The notes beneath the pieces were generated by a model. That model saw only the letters and a program-made list of their open reading frames with translations, did no database searches and was not told where the DNA came from. A program made the position numbers and the translations under genes. Below, one piece after another: positions 51,601-62,817 of a DNA stretch of 64,000 nt. Positions within the stretch are counted from its first letter, which is position 1. Each line of letters begins with the position of its first letter. The DNA lies in assembly GCA_036785325.1 (NCBI GenBank), contig JAXIVH010000014.1, forward strand, positions 5,709,101-5,773,100, written 5' to 3'. This DNA comes from Urophycis tenuis. Lineage: Eukaryota; Chordata; Actinopteri; Gadiformes; Phycidae.

Positions 51601-54335
51601 TCTTGAATGTGTGATGTTCCCCCAGGAGCTGGAAGCCATCCGTGACGCCCTGACCCCCGCGTTGGCCTGCGCTGCTGCCAAGATTGGAGACGTGGAGGCC
51701 CTGGACGCCATCCGGGGAATGGCAAGCAACAGAGAAATATTATTAATAATGATAATAACTATAATAATAATGATTCGTCGATTCGTCGATAAAGCAATTG
51801 ACAGAAAAGTCTTCAAATCTGTTTTTAATAAACAGCCGTTTATCAATAACAATTTATTAATTTGCTTCTTAAAGCTATTTATATTTAATGTATTTTTTTC
51901 CTTGTTAAGATTCCCAACTGACTCTCTGACTGGCTGTCCCAGGCCTGTAATAAGCCCATCCGATGCATTCATTCGGCCCCAAAGGAAATAATCTGATGGC
52001 TTAACCGTCCGTCAACCTCCTTACTGTGCTGCCTGCGTGCACTCATTGTTCATTGCGCTTGAACAGAGTTCTCCGCTAGACTGGGCAGACCTATTGCTAA
52101 AGCTAGCCAGATAGTCGTGTGTTTTTGGGTAGAGTCATTGGAGGGAAGCCTTTTTAAAATCTAGCTCACTCTGGCTGCTTTCTCCAAATTGCCCCCATTT
52201 ACCTTTTTTACCGTTGCAGTTCAATTCAAATATTTGGTTCATGGATCATTATAAAAGGAGTAGTTATTCTTGTCTGCTTGTCAGACGTCAGCAAGCCCAT
52301 TGAAGAGTCACCTTGTATTTCCTTAACTATTTAATTATAATATTACAAATAAAAATATTACCGTAACAATAATTGACTATGACAACAATCGTTAGTTAGT
52401 TAGTATGCATTGGCTTGACGGTTGAGATGTACGAGTGATGGTTGGATGCAACTTCACTTTGTCTCACTCTTTCATGTCGAATGCTTCTCTGTTCCTTTAC
52501 GTGGCCTGGAAGGACAGGACCGCTGGCTTCATAGATTAGTTTTTAGTTTTCTTTTAGTTCCTGATTAACTAGATCTCGTCGTCCTTCATCATGTAGCCTT
52601 TCTTCGTTCCAGGACCATCATCGTTCATCGTCAAGCCACAAAACACTAACGGCAGCGCTTCATTCGTGTGTCCGGTGTGCCGTTGTGTCTACACCACAGG
52701 GCAGCAACCTGAGTCTGGGCGACTACGACGGACGCACGCCACTGCACGTGGCGGCGTGCGAGGGGCACCTCAAGGTGGTGCAGTACCTCCTGAGCCACGG
52801 GGCCACCATCCACGCCAGGGATCGCTACGGCGACACGCCCCTGTCCAACGCAGTGCGCTTCAGGTAAATCCTGATTGAAAAAAAAAAATGAAAAAAAAAT
52901 TTTGTTCCTCACCGTGAACCTGGCTAACCCGGAGGATGAGTTGCACAGCGCGGCCGTACGGGGAAACGTGGGTGGGGAAAAACTGGGGTTTTCAAAGGTT
53001 AAACGATTAGAAGATAATCAGGGTGATTGAGTCAATTTATAGTTAAGGCCATTTTAATTGGTGTATCGCCTTCTTTTTTTTTTTTTTTGGTGCTTTTGCT
53101 TCGTGGACACGTGTTTCTGTTTAAGTAGGCCGCAGAGCCTGAGGGAGAGAGCCAGTCTTTAAGGTGTAGGAGCTGCAGCAAGTGGCTGTTGTCCCTTTTT
53201 TTTTTCTCCCCCCCCCCCCACACACAACGGTTGGCACGGCGAGTATAGACTCGTCTTTGTCTTAGTTGACGTTTCACTCGAGCAGTGACACCTACAGTAA
53301 CCCTGCCTAGGGACGAAAGGCAGTTCATCGCATTCCTCAGCCTATCGAGCCTGGCCTCCTCCTTTCTTCCACGTCGCTCCGTGTGCCCATAAAAGGAGTG
53401 GCAGCAAACGCAGAGAGAGAGGAGTCTGAATACAAAAGAGAGGCGTGTCCTCCTTAAACCAGTCTGGCCGGCCTGCACCCGGTTTCACGCACAGTAGAAA
53501 CTCACTGGAGACCGAGCTCGGAGACACATCGCATACGTTAACTCCTGGCGATTATCTCCTTGGTTTTTCTAATTACAGGTTTACGAAGCAGCGACTGATC
53601 ATCTTCAGACCTCGCATGCCCTGATCCATTGTTGCTCTACTTGCCCCCCCCCCCCCCCCTTGCAGCCAACATGCATTTGTGTGTTGGTTTAGGCAACGTG
53701 CGTGGATGCCCAACCCACCCCCGTTTGCCTGTGGGGGGCGGAGAGACACCTGTCTCCACTTGCCTGGCAATTAATCAAACCTCCATACCTTTTCCGTACC
53801 GATTTGTCACCGCGACTCATTCAAAAAGAAGCCTACGGTGGTAGACGCTTTATTGTCCTGGGCTGTGGGCACCTCGGCAACAGTGTGTCTTTGTCCCCCC
53901 CCCCCCCCCCCCCCCCCCCCGACCCACCTGATGATGCTCAGTCGCACTGTTTACCGCCGGGCGGCTGTTCTGCTCCGTCATCCGGTCCCTCTGTCCTTCT
54001 GTGCAGACACAAGGACATAGTGAAGCTGCTGAGGAAGACGGGGGCCCACCTGTCACGAGAGGAACTGGGGGTCTCGGGCACGGAAATGTGCAGGTGAGAC
54101 GTACACACACACACCGATGACAGTATGGGGGGGGGGGGGTGGGCGGGCGCATGCTTTGAAACAAATGAAACGAACAACCCTACGCTGGTTAAAAAGCCCC
54201 GTTCTAAATAGTTATCACAGGCACGACCAGTCGCCCCAGTCTGACGCCAAGCGGCTGCAGGAATGCTCCCAGGCAGCATAACTGTGGCTCGCCAGATCAC
54301 AAGCATCTCTCTATAACCTTGGCCCCCAAAAGATG

Positions 54336-54426
<91 letters not shown>

Positions 54427-55221
54427 ATCATCATCATCCATGTCGTATCTCCCCTGAGCTGTCTGATCATTGGTCCTGTCGGCTCAGTCACGGTTCAGAT
54501 GCTTCCTGGTGCGTTCCAACATGTCCTGTAAAGCATGTTGATTAAAGATCTGATAACCGCAAAGTGTCCTTTACGACTCATTATTCTTATTATTCTCTCG
54601 TAAATCTAGGAAATAAAAGCACAGCGTTGGCTGGATCTTACTTGCCGTTCTTGCTTGTTAATGTTAACTGCAGTGATTTTTAAATGCACTGATGGTGCAG
54701 TGGAGTGGTGGTTGAACTGCAAGTATTGTATTGACTTTGAAGTTGCACTGTGTGTTTTTAGCCTTGCTGCTAATGGTGACCTGGAAGGTCTGGCGATTTG
54801 GCAGCTAGCTGGAGCAGATCTAAACACCCCAGGGTATGATGGACAAACGGCCCATGCAGTGGTTAGTACTGGAGTCTTCTACTTACTTCTGTCGAAATAT
54901 CTTCAGGGGAACAATGGAGTGTTTCAACATTTCAGTGACACTTGGTTCTTCTTGCAGGCAATGGGTGCAGGTAAAAAGGAAACGGTGGCACATCTTAATC
55001 TCCTCCTGAGTTCTAAATGTCAGGTGAGGGCTGATTTCAGGTTTTGCTACAAGTGTTCTGTTGTTTCCCCCCCCCCCCCTCTCCCCACACACACACACAC
55101 ACACACACACTCCTGAAGCACGGCGCATGCCAATAAAACCATTTAACTCTGGTGCGATTCTCTTGACAAAAACACGTCTGTCTTGTCTTGTCTCCACTTC
55201 CAGGACAAACTGGGTGAATGA
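32656..55221 (+). CDS. aspg: Asparaginase homolog with ankyrin repeats (60-kDa lysophospholipase), 16 exons
   Basis: ASPG combines a bacterial-type L-asparaginase fold with C-terminal ankyrin repeats. Mammalian forms show asparaginase, lysophospholipase and PAF-acetylhydrolase activity. Exons: 32656-32935, 42420-42549, 44616-44727, 45023-45148, 45541-45624, 46297-46423, 46743-46855, 49574-49759, 50052-50165, 50545-50664, 51626-51721, 52700-52863, 54007-54093, 54762-54861, 54958-55023 and 55204-55221. They total 1923 nt, or 640 residues, all in phase. Catalytic elements seen are NTGGTIG (81-87, first Thr), HGTDTMA (187-193, Thr-Asp pair) and the Lys in TKVDAG (261). Ankyrin repeats follow from about residue 485 (DGRTPLHVAACEGHLKVVQYLL). 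The N-terminus is about 70 residues longer than human ASPG and Ser-rich. Intron 11 begins with GC. The first intron holds a nested transposon pair. The last exon (5 codons plus stop) is the least certain. Confidence 0.93.
32936..33952 (+). other. aspg intron 1, part before the transposon
   Basis: About 1 kb of intron sequence between exon 1 and the hAT element. No gene or recognised repeat is seen. Confidence 0.6.
34561..34651 (-). pseudogene. hAT transposase C-terminal fragment (left side of the LINE)
   Basis: In one frame this encodes NAEVTHRLSYDDLIGDFAAR and ends in a stop at 34563-34561. It is the typical last part of hAT transposases of the DUF4371/dimerisation-domain type. It continues, in phase, the frame that is broken off at about 39481 on the far side of the LINE. 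Confidence 0.75.
34824..37811 (-). pseudogene. LINE ORF2: endonuclease plus reverse transcriptase, broken
   Basis: The N-terminal part (37811-36240) is an APE-type endonuclease, with LFLTETWLDQ, FINIYRPPKY, VIVGDFNIHVD and ALSDHSCVFF. It runs into the start of the reverse transcriptase. The polymerase core continues in other frames: 36261-36022 holds VIKPLLKK and NNYRPISNLPFLSKI, and 35759-34824 holds TCGVPQGSILGPLLFNIYM and the catalytic YADD in HSYADDTQIYI. The breaks are a frame change near 36250, a TAA stop at about 36021 after FDVFQ, and a frame change near 35790-35815. The order of blocks is that of L2/CR1 (Jockey-group) LINEs. Confidence 0.85.
37818..39374 (-). CDS. LINE ORF1: SGNH-hydrolase-like protein, 518 residues, open
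   Basis: An uninterrupted 518-codon frame upstream of ORF2. A central SGNH/GDSL-like domain (about residues 180-345) is recognisable from LIVGDYTLKNV, NIVLHIGKNDVVK and FFTRNGVLLNRSGVQLF. It is followed by a Pro/Ser-rich tail. ORF1 proteins with such esterase-like domains are known from L2/CR1-type LINEs. Catalytic positions look changed here: GDS is GDY, and the block usually reading DGLHLN is NGVLLN. The protein is thus probably not an active esterase. Confidence 0.75.
   Translation of the reverse strand: MPPFPTDDYAKLLQKIYVIESKINRLELNAEVNGQCGNDTTLPWIHKRGPDDTQDARMLNKSPREKGERMSGRAHRCEILDATGWPALPSQHNTSSTPAPNRGQPWRTVKGKTSFGPLDQPSVQLKNRFIPLLQDTRHPTDGQDYWMPQHRRVRSEQNPDNRRQKQKPTVPKRLIQTLIVGDYTLKNVRSSTSTKVLIYPNDTVSDLTRRIGNIVEEHPNVQNIVLHIGKNDVVKRESEVLKKDFIDLLNTVSYLKAEVTISGPLPPIRRGDEKYSRLMNLNTFLYSTCSARSVCFIDNFNFFWDRRHFFTRNGVLLNRSGVQLFLSNLFYFLRHPSVPSVKANRPQESERADNSEQRRRDPPPPQLQEDLQPERRHHSEEKSPDPPSPSNQPSCAPQTPSNSISSLDPPSPSNQPSPAPQTPSSLISSPATPPFYRLELTPLPTSISRSSPLLTPLPTSISRSSPLPPLPPHPSVTQSRAPPPASPLPPPRPQRPSPQLRKGTVTSVTHLQNTPSSV
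39481..41090 (-). pseudogene. hAT transposase main part, decayed
   Basis: Minus-strand fragments read as a hAT transposase of the ZMYM/DUF4371-like group. KKRWRDVLKR and SLATRNLPFKGSS lie in the 5' part (about 40750-40930). ISDAAKSSTDAIGYFG and KSWSDVRWESRLQSV lie in overlapping frames at 40762-40382 and 40518-39970. NLWTALRIAL, then VASAERSFSKLKLIKTYL (about 39610-39540), form the dimerisation domain. Several frame shifts and stops separate the pieces, so it is a pseudogene even without the LINE that removes its last 30 codons. Confidence 0.8.
41188..42419 (+). other. aspg intron 1, part after the transposon
   Basis: About 1.2 kb of AT-rich intron sequence. It contains a perfect 20-bp inverted repeat (42103-42146) and no coding signal. 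Confidence 0.6.
42103..42146. repeat. Perfect 20-bp inverted repeat with 4-base loop
   Basis: The arm at 42103-42122 is exactly matched by the reverse complement at 42127-42146, around a 4-base loop. It lies about 270 bp before aspg exon 2 and would form a strong hairpin in the pre-mRNA. Confidence 0.85.
42550..44615 (+). other. aspg intron 2
   Basis: About 2.1 kb without coding signal. It has a C run and CA repeats at about 43637-43690 and a second C run near 44350. Confidence 0.6.
44928..44965 (+). mobile_element. SINE tail remnant (possible)
   Basis: TTGGATAAATGCGTCTGCTC resembles the conserved 3' motif of fish SINEs, roughly TTTGGATAAAAGCGTCTGC. It is a short, isolated match. Confidence 0.35.
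45625..46296 (+). other. aspg intron 5
   Basis: An intron with a (CTG)n run at about 45643-45675, which encodes poly-Ala in one frame but lies outside the exon. No gene is seen. The open frame that continues from exon 5 into it is a read-through artefact. Confidence 0.6.
46494..46664 (+). mobile_element. tRNA-derived fish SINE
   Basis: It starts with a tRNA-like head carrying an A box TAGCTCAGTGG (46504-46514) and a B box GGTTCGATCCC (46562-46572), spaced as in a Pol III promoter. It ends with AAAAGCGTCTGCTAAATG, a 3' motif shared by many fish SINEs. The tRNA head is not foldable into a complete tRNA over its middle part. It lies in aspg intron 6, just after an ATGG-rich minisatellite (about 46431-46470). 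Confidence 0.75.
46862..47030. repeat. GA-rich homopurine tract
   Basis: About 170 bases of nearly pure purine (GA/GGGA units) begin a few bases after the exon 7 donor of aspg. Confidence 0.9.
47436..47476 (+). repeat. G-run cluster with G-quadruplex potential
   Basis: A run of about 19 G's followed by further runs of 6 to 8 G's separated by single A's. Four or more G tracts in 40 bases meet the usual quadruplex pattern. Confidence 0.8.
49854..49930 (+). repeat. Decayed copy of the 3' end of aspg exon 9 and its splice donor
   Basis: This stretch of intron 8 matches 50119-50195, the end of exon 9 plus the start of intron 9. Both share GCATCGAGGCCAAAA, then GAAGGTG, GGCTCTTCCC and TTCACCT at a constant offset of about 265 bp. 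Several substitutions and small indels show it has decayed. The copy includes a donor-like GAAG/GTGGCT. Confidence 0.8.
52864..54006 (+). other. aspg intron 12
   Basis: A 1.1-kb intron with poly-T (53072-53088), poly-C (53645-53659) and another long poly-C (about 53897-53920). No gene is seen. Confidence 0.6.
54335..54424. repeat. (CA)n microsatellite
   Basis: About 44 uninterrupted CA units in aspg intron 13. Long His/Thr and Val/Cys open frames across it are artefacts of the repeat. Confidence 0.95.
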
Positions 55222-57520
55222 AAAAAGTGTGATGAATAGGATGGTGGTGGTGGTGAGGTAAATGATGTTCACTGTCACTGATGTTCACTGCATGTGTTAA
55301 ACACATTAGCCATTCAGATTGGCACCTCCCTAACACATTGTTATTGCACTCTTCCTTTGACTTCCATTAGTATTTGTGCTATTGTTTCTTTTAGCCCTCC
55401 GTCTGTATGTTTTTATAGTTTAGCTCTTCTGCGAATGTTTTCAGTTTGGTCACTTCCCTGCTGATGAATTTGACCCCATAAAACGGTCATAGGAAACACC
55501 GTGATTATAGTTTCTCATGTTATGAACGGCACCCCGCCATGCTTACTCCCCGGCTCCATCTCCAGGAAATGCCTGCGACGCCTGAAACCTGTGCAACCTG
55601 CTGTCCCTGAAAAGGCTGCGCGTCTCATTGTGTGCACGTGTGCATGCAGTCGAAACAACCACAATCCTTAGTCCTCACAAACGGGCCGTGTCCCCTCGCC
55701 GCTAACCCCACCCAACCACCCACCCAATGCTAATCCCCACCACCTTTCTCCCGTTTGTCGTCTCAAGAGTGGGATCGCCGGCCCACCGCCGGGATGCTAG
55801 AGCCAACGTTCCCCCCCACGCCAGGCGGGCGCGTCTCGGCAGCCCTGCCCAGAGCCGACACCACCGCCACCACCGCCACCACCGCCCTCGTCCACCGCCG
55901 CCCTCCTCCACCGCCGCCCTCCTCCACCACCGCCCTCTTCCACCACCGCCCTCTTCCACCACCGCTCCACCAGCGTTTCCTGCCGTTACACTGCTTCCGC
56001 GTTCCGCGTCCCCGCGTGCGGGTTTCTGAGGGCCGAACTCTCGGCGCGCCGCCAGACACACAAGCACATTTTCCGTGATTGCTTTTGCCTGCCACTGTTC
56101 CCCAAGGTTATGTGTGTGTTATGTGTGTGTGTATTTGTTGTTGTTTTTGTTTTTTTTATGGTCTGGTAAACTTTTTTTTTTTTTTTTCCACTTGTCCAGG
56201 CCGGGTAATCAGGGATGTTTTTTTTTATCAATGGCTCAAAAAGATGTGTGAAGATGAGAATTAAAAAAAGACACTCAAGAGCATGTTGTCTGGGATAGCC
56301 TCTTGTTTTTTGTACTTTAAAGAGAACTTGCCATAGAAGGAATATCTGTGGGTAGTTTCCATTTTGTTTAGTAGCAACACCTGGCTCATTGCCAACGAGA
56401 TTGCACAGATCATTGTTGTGAAATGGAAACTTGAATTTATATCAATAATGTGAAGTAATTGAACCTCCATGACTTTAGGATTTTTTTTTTTGGTAAAACT
56501 AAGAATGAAAAAGGGTTACAGATCATCTACAAGCAAATGTCCACAATTGTCTCACTCTCTCTAACACACACGCACACACACACTTTCGCTGTCTCTCTGT
56601 CCTTCTCTCGCTGGGTCTTTTGTTAAATGGATACTTCTTGTACTTGAGGTTTTCTTGACACTAGGCCATTGTTTCTGCCCTTCTGTTTGCTGTTGCATCT
56701 GACATATCTGCTGCTAAACTTGTTGCATATGTGCTGGACTTTTGGTGTTTTAACCGGAGATGAGATGTGTTCAGTATCACTTCTGACCTATGTTAGCACC
56801 CAAAACCCTCTGTTAAACATGAGTTTTTTTTTCTTGTCAAGGAAATGTATTCATTTGGTTTTTCAGGTAGTTGTAAATACTTGAATGTGTTTATTCTTCT
56901 AAAGCAATCAAATTAAATATGTTTTTGTTTTAATTGCTGTCCAATGCACTAAAAATGTTCAAGGTATTTGTTAGGGTTTTGTATCTGTCTGACTATCATA
57001 TCAACAAGGTTGCAATGATTGTACTGTTTATTAAATAAAATGTACGAAAAATATTATTTAATAAATAAATCCCATAATTATAATGTAATCAACGTGAAAT
57101 TGTCTTTGTCCAAATGCACATTAAGCAGTGTCCAACCACTGTAAATACAAAAAAAAAACACTCATGAAAACAATTGTACGTTTTGGTATCTCTTGATCGT
57201 CGTTGGTCGGTCTGTTCATAGGGATTAAGTCACACTCAAGTAACGTGACTTTTACCGGCTTGACGCCGACCGTCACTCACTTGTCCAAAGGGGAGCAGTC
57301 CTGTTACTTTTGATCTACCTTTTGGCTACAAGGTTTTTGGGGTAAACTCAGAAAGCGACCTGTGACAGTATGTCCCGTACCCGCGTACCACAGCGGTATT
57401 TGCCATCCGTGTCTTTAGGGCGGCTTCAGAGTGGCGCTTGTTTCTGGTGGAACCCAGCTCATCCGGTTCAACCTGCATGGGCCTCATTCCTTGCTGAATA
57501 AAGGACTTGTATGAACCTAC
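55222..57520 (+). other. aspg 3'UTR and spacer
   Basis: After the predicted aspg stop comes non-coding DNA with a CCR-type minisatellite (about 55857-55975, units near CCGCCCTCYTCCACCA), a CA patch at 56565-56583 and AT-rich DNA. The first strong polyadenylation hexamer I note is AATAAA at 57034-57039, so the 3'UTR could extend that far. Open frames over the minisatellite are low-complexity artefacts. Confidence 0.45.
57034..57039 (+). terminator. Possible aspg polyadenylation signal
   Basis: AATAAA in an AT-rich setting 1.8 kb after the aspg stop. Further AATAAA copies follow near 57060. The link to aspg is inferred. Confidence 0.3.
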
Positions 57521-57522
57521 AC

Positions 57523-57594
57523 TATATAAAGAGTTGCAAGAAGTTAAAGTCACTCAGTCTAGACAGGGACCACATAGGGAAGGACCATCACAAG
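57523..57594 (+). promoter_or_regulatory. TATA box and first exon of the mir-203 primary transcript
   Basis: TATATAAA at 57523-57530 is a clear TATA box. About 30 bases later transcription would start, and a strong donor (CACAAG followed by GTGAGTG) ends a short exon at 57594. The mir-203 hairpin starts about 245 bases further on, so it would lie in the intron of this transcript. The promoter assignment is inferred from position and motif. Confidence 0.55.
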
Positions 57595-57821
57595 GTGAGT
57601 GCTTTGTGCTTAAGATTTAAAACTGTTAAAGGTCGTGACCTCTATACTACTACTATACTAGATATATATGTGCATGTGTGTGTACCAGGATTGTATCTAT
57701 TGTGTTTGTCTCTATTAATTTTTATTTTGCGTATGTTTTGCCTGATGTTTTATGTCAATGTATTTTTCTTTATGATGAAAGGACTCAGTGAAGAGAGCTC
57801 AGCTCATACGACCATTACGAG

Positions 57822-57915
57822 CTGGAGTCTTGTTGATTAAGTGGTTCTTAACAGTTCAACAGTTCATTTCCAAAATTGTGAAATGTTTAGGACCACTTAA
57901 CCCATCAGACAATTG
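57822..57915 (+). ncRNA. mir203: microRNA 203 precursor
   Basis: The 3' arm at 57878-57899 begins GTGAAATG and reads on through TTTAGGACCACTT, which is vertebrate miR-203-3p. The 5' arm at 57840-57864 reads AGTGGTTCTTAACAGTTCAA and onwards, matching miR-203-5p. The two arms pair around a loop at about 57865-57877, and flanking bases extend the stem. miR-203 is an epidermal microRNA that represses p63-type stem-cell programmes, and it limits fin regeneration in zebrafish. In mammals it also lies between ASPG and KIF26A, so the synteny supports the call. The exact precursor ends are approximate. Confidence 0.96.
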
Positions 57916-60226
<2,311 letters not shown>

Positions 60227-62817
60227 ATGGCTTTACCAAACTCATCGGGGTCTTCCGGAGCTGGGAAACCCAAACCCAGTCTCATAGATCTGGGGACGTT
60301 CTACGTTGACTCCGATATCATATTTGGATTTACAAGTCATTTACTGAGGAAAAAGGCAAGGTAAGTCTTATGCATGGGCTTGAAACAATACACGTGAGTA
60401 ATGACACTGATGATTATGATGGACTAAACTATGTGATGGGACATGAACATAGCTGAATTGCCATGTTTTGTCAGGCGAATAACTGACCTTTATTCAGGAC
60501 CATGAACAGCGCACTTCTCTCCGCCACCCTCCCCACACACGTGCCTGTTGGTTTCAGAATCTACTTATTCAGAATTGTTCTGATTTGTCGAGAAAAAGAT
60601 AGAAAAGTCTTTGGAAATAAACTCAAGCCAACATTGTTGCTCGTTTCAGTAAATGCCTACAGAGTTTGGCTATAGCCTCCATTTAATAGTAAAGTGTCAC
60701 GCTTGAATAAAGACTCGGTATCATATCAGAGGTAAGATAGGCCCACTCACACGTCTGATAAAGGTATGGAAATGAGCCGAACCTTTTTTACTTTTAATAT
60801 ATTAATATTAATTAGCAAAGAGGTATGCAGCCTGTTTCAATGGTTTCATCATTTTCGTAATGATCTTAGGCATTTTAGTCATACAATGAATGACGCAATT
60901 TAAGGTATGAAAGAAAAATGCGATTATACTTTGAAAAAGACTCGAAAATCGCTTCAACTCGCTACCAGTTGCGCTGCCAGGCGTAAAAATTGCTCCGCGC
61001 TAGAAACAAAAGACTGGAGGCTAAATGGGTCATGTGAGGCTAGGAAAAAAAAAGAAAGTGTACTCAGGGAGTACACGAAAGTAGCAGTGGTAGCTTACAT
61101 CCATTCACATGAAATATTTAAAGTTTACCAAATAAATATTTAACATTATCTCCAACACCCCTTTTATGTCCAGGCTATTGCGCCCTCTTTTTCTTTCCAT
61201 TAAAATAAAGACCACTGGGTGGCGCCAGAGTAACAGGAACGAGACCATAGAGCTCGACATCTGCACTTAAAGGGAGAGGCAAACAGTTGCTTTGTTCTCA
61301 AGGTTTTTTTTTCTGATCACTTGAGCAGCGACTAATATCAATGGAGTTATACATCCATATAATTTACTTTCGGCTCTCTCCTACTCTTTTTATTTCTATC
61401 TCCCCCCTCTCCTCTCTCCTTTAATTTCCTTTAATTTCCATTCTTTTCATCTCCTCTCCTGTCCTCTCCTGTCCTCTCCTCTCTCCTCTCCTGTCCTCTC
61501 CTCGCCTCCGTCTCCTCGTCCCCTCGTCTCTCTCCTCGTCTCTTCTTCCTCCCCTCTCATCTTCCTCCTCTCCTCTCCTCTCCCATTCTCTCCTCTGCGC
61601 ATTCCTCTCCTCTCCTCTCCTCCCCTATCTCCTCTTCCCCTCCTCTCCTCTCCTCTCCCCATTCCTCTCCCCTCTCCTTCTTCCTCCTCTTCTCCCCCTC
61701 CCTCCTCTCCTCTTCTTCTCCTCCCTCACCCATCCTCTCCTCTTCTCTCCTCTCTCCATCTTTTTCTTTCTCCTCCATCTTTTTTTCCTCTGGAACAATA
61801 GCGCAGTAAATTGCATTATATTGTAGCCCATTGTATTCTATGGAATACATTGCATGGAATACAATACAATAGGCTACAACATAATACAATACAAATACAA
61901 TACCATACAATACAATCTACAATGTAATCCAATCCACGGCCATGTATGAAATATACACACCTCAACTCCCTACTCAACTACCTCCATGTAGATTCCCTAT
62001 CCTGGTCCGAAAGTTTTTCCCCCACCCATTTAAAGTGAATGCCGCCCTCCCCTCCAGTGCACTAGTGCGCACTGGCGCGCCAGCTCCAAGTAATGACTCC
62101 TTCCACCTCTTTATCATTTGCTAGAACTGATCTAGTAGCTGCACACGCACATGCCCAGATGAGTCACCGCTTTCACTTTCGCGCCTACGAAATGAGATAA
62201 TATGCTCATTCTATGGGTCTAACCTATCGATTTACATTTTTTTTTAAAAACATTTGGTACGGCCAGGATAGGTCCACTTGTGGGTCTGCGTAGACCAGGT
62301 TGCGGAGAATGATGTCATTTTTGGGAAATCCAACTCAGGATGGAAAGGACAGGGACAATCGCATGTTGACTGTAAGTGTCTATTTGCAACTTCTCCGAGT
62401 TAACCTTTCTCTTACAGTGTCATATTTACACTGTAAACGCATGCTGGGGCACTTGGATGGCATGGTCCAGGCACTCGCCAAACTGCAATCGCAAGGGGCT
62501 GTTGCAGCGAAATGTATGTGCCTTTTGGGAAGCTAACATTGACTTTTGTTCTTATGCTTTAAAGGCTGAGGGTTGTCCAGGTGAGGACTCGCCGATAGCT
62601 CTCGGCGTGACTCCCAGGAAAAGACTTCACTCAGCGGAAGACGCACGATGTAGCAGCCGACCAGCCCCCGAGGGCGCAGGGTCGGTCACCATCTCTGGAG
62701 TCCGACTCGGAGAGGAGGGGAGACGAGAAGGGAAGCCTACGATGCCATCAATGTCACATGAAAGTTGCAGAGCTGAAGAAGCAAGCGTTGTCTTGGGCGG
62801 ATCCTTTTTCTCTAAAG
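60227..62817 (+). CDS. kif26a: Kinesin family member 26A, first coding exons (partial)
   Basis: KIF26A is an atypical kinesin without ATPase-driven movement that dampens growth-factor signalling in enteric neurons. The best exon is 62565-62817. It encodes VTPRKRLHSAEDARCSSRP followed by APEGAG, then CHQCHMKVAELKKQA. Human KIF26A has the parallel VSPRKRL, CSSRPAPEGAG and CHTKLVELKRQA blocks, and the Cys pair is part of the family's N-terminal zinc-like motif. Two upstream exons fit in phase: 60227-60360 (MALPNSSGSSGAGKP..., donor GTAAGT) and 62299-62371 (donor GTAAGT). The first two exons rest only on open frame and splice signals, not on homology I can recall. Inside the third exon the frame changes by one base near 62680. 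The motor domain lies beyond the window. Confidence 0.7.
60361..62298 (+). other. kif26a intron with long polypyrimidine tract
   Basis: A 1.9-kb intron (if the first exon is right). It holds a C/T-rich tract of about 400 bp (61375-61795), then an ATACA-rich patch (61850-61920). Low-complexity Glu/Arg open frames on the minus strand there are artefacts. Confidence 0.55.
61375..61795. repeat. Long TCCTC-type polypyrimidine tract
   Basis: About 420 bases of almost pure C/T, mostly TCTCC and TCCTC units, with few purines. Such tracts can adopt triplex (H-DNA) form and expand by slippage. Confidence 0.9.

Noticed and set aside
51626..51991. Open frame continuing past aspg exon 11
   Set aside because: After the GC donor it becomes AT-rich low-complexity sequence, so it is intron.
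54319..54545. His/Thr-rich and Val/Cys-rich open frames
   Set aside because: They are translations of a CA microsatellite on the two strands.
55727..56095. 100 to 120-residue Pro/His- or Gly/Arg-rich open frames on both strands
   Set aside because: They are products of a CCR minisatellite in the aspg 3' region with no splice or homology support.
61447..61910. Glu/Arg-rich minus-strand open frames
   Set aside because: They are artefacts of the long polypyrimidine tract.
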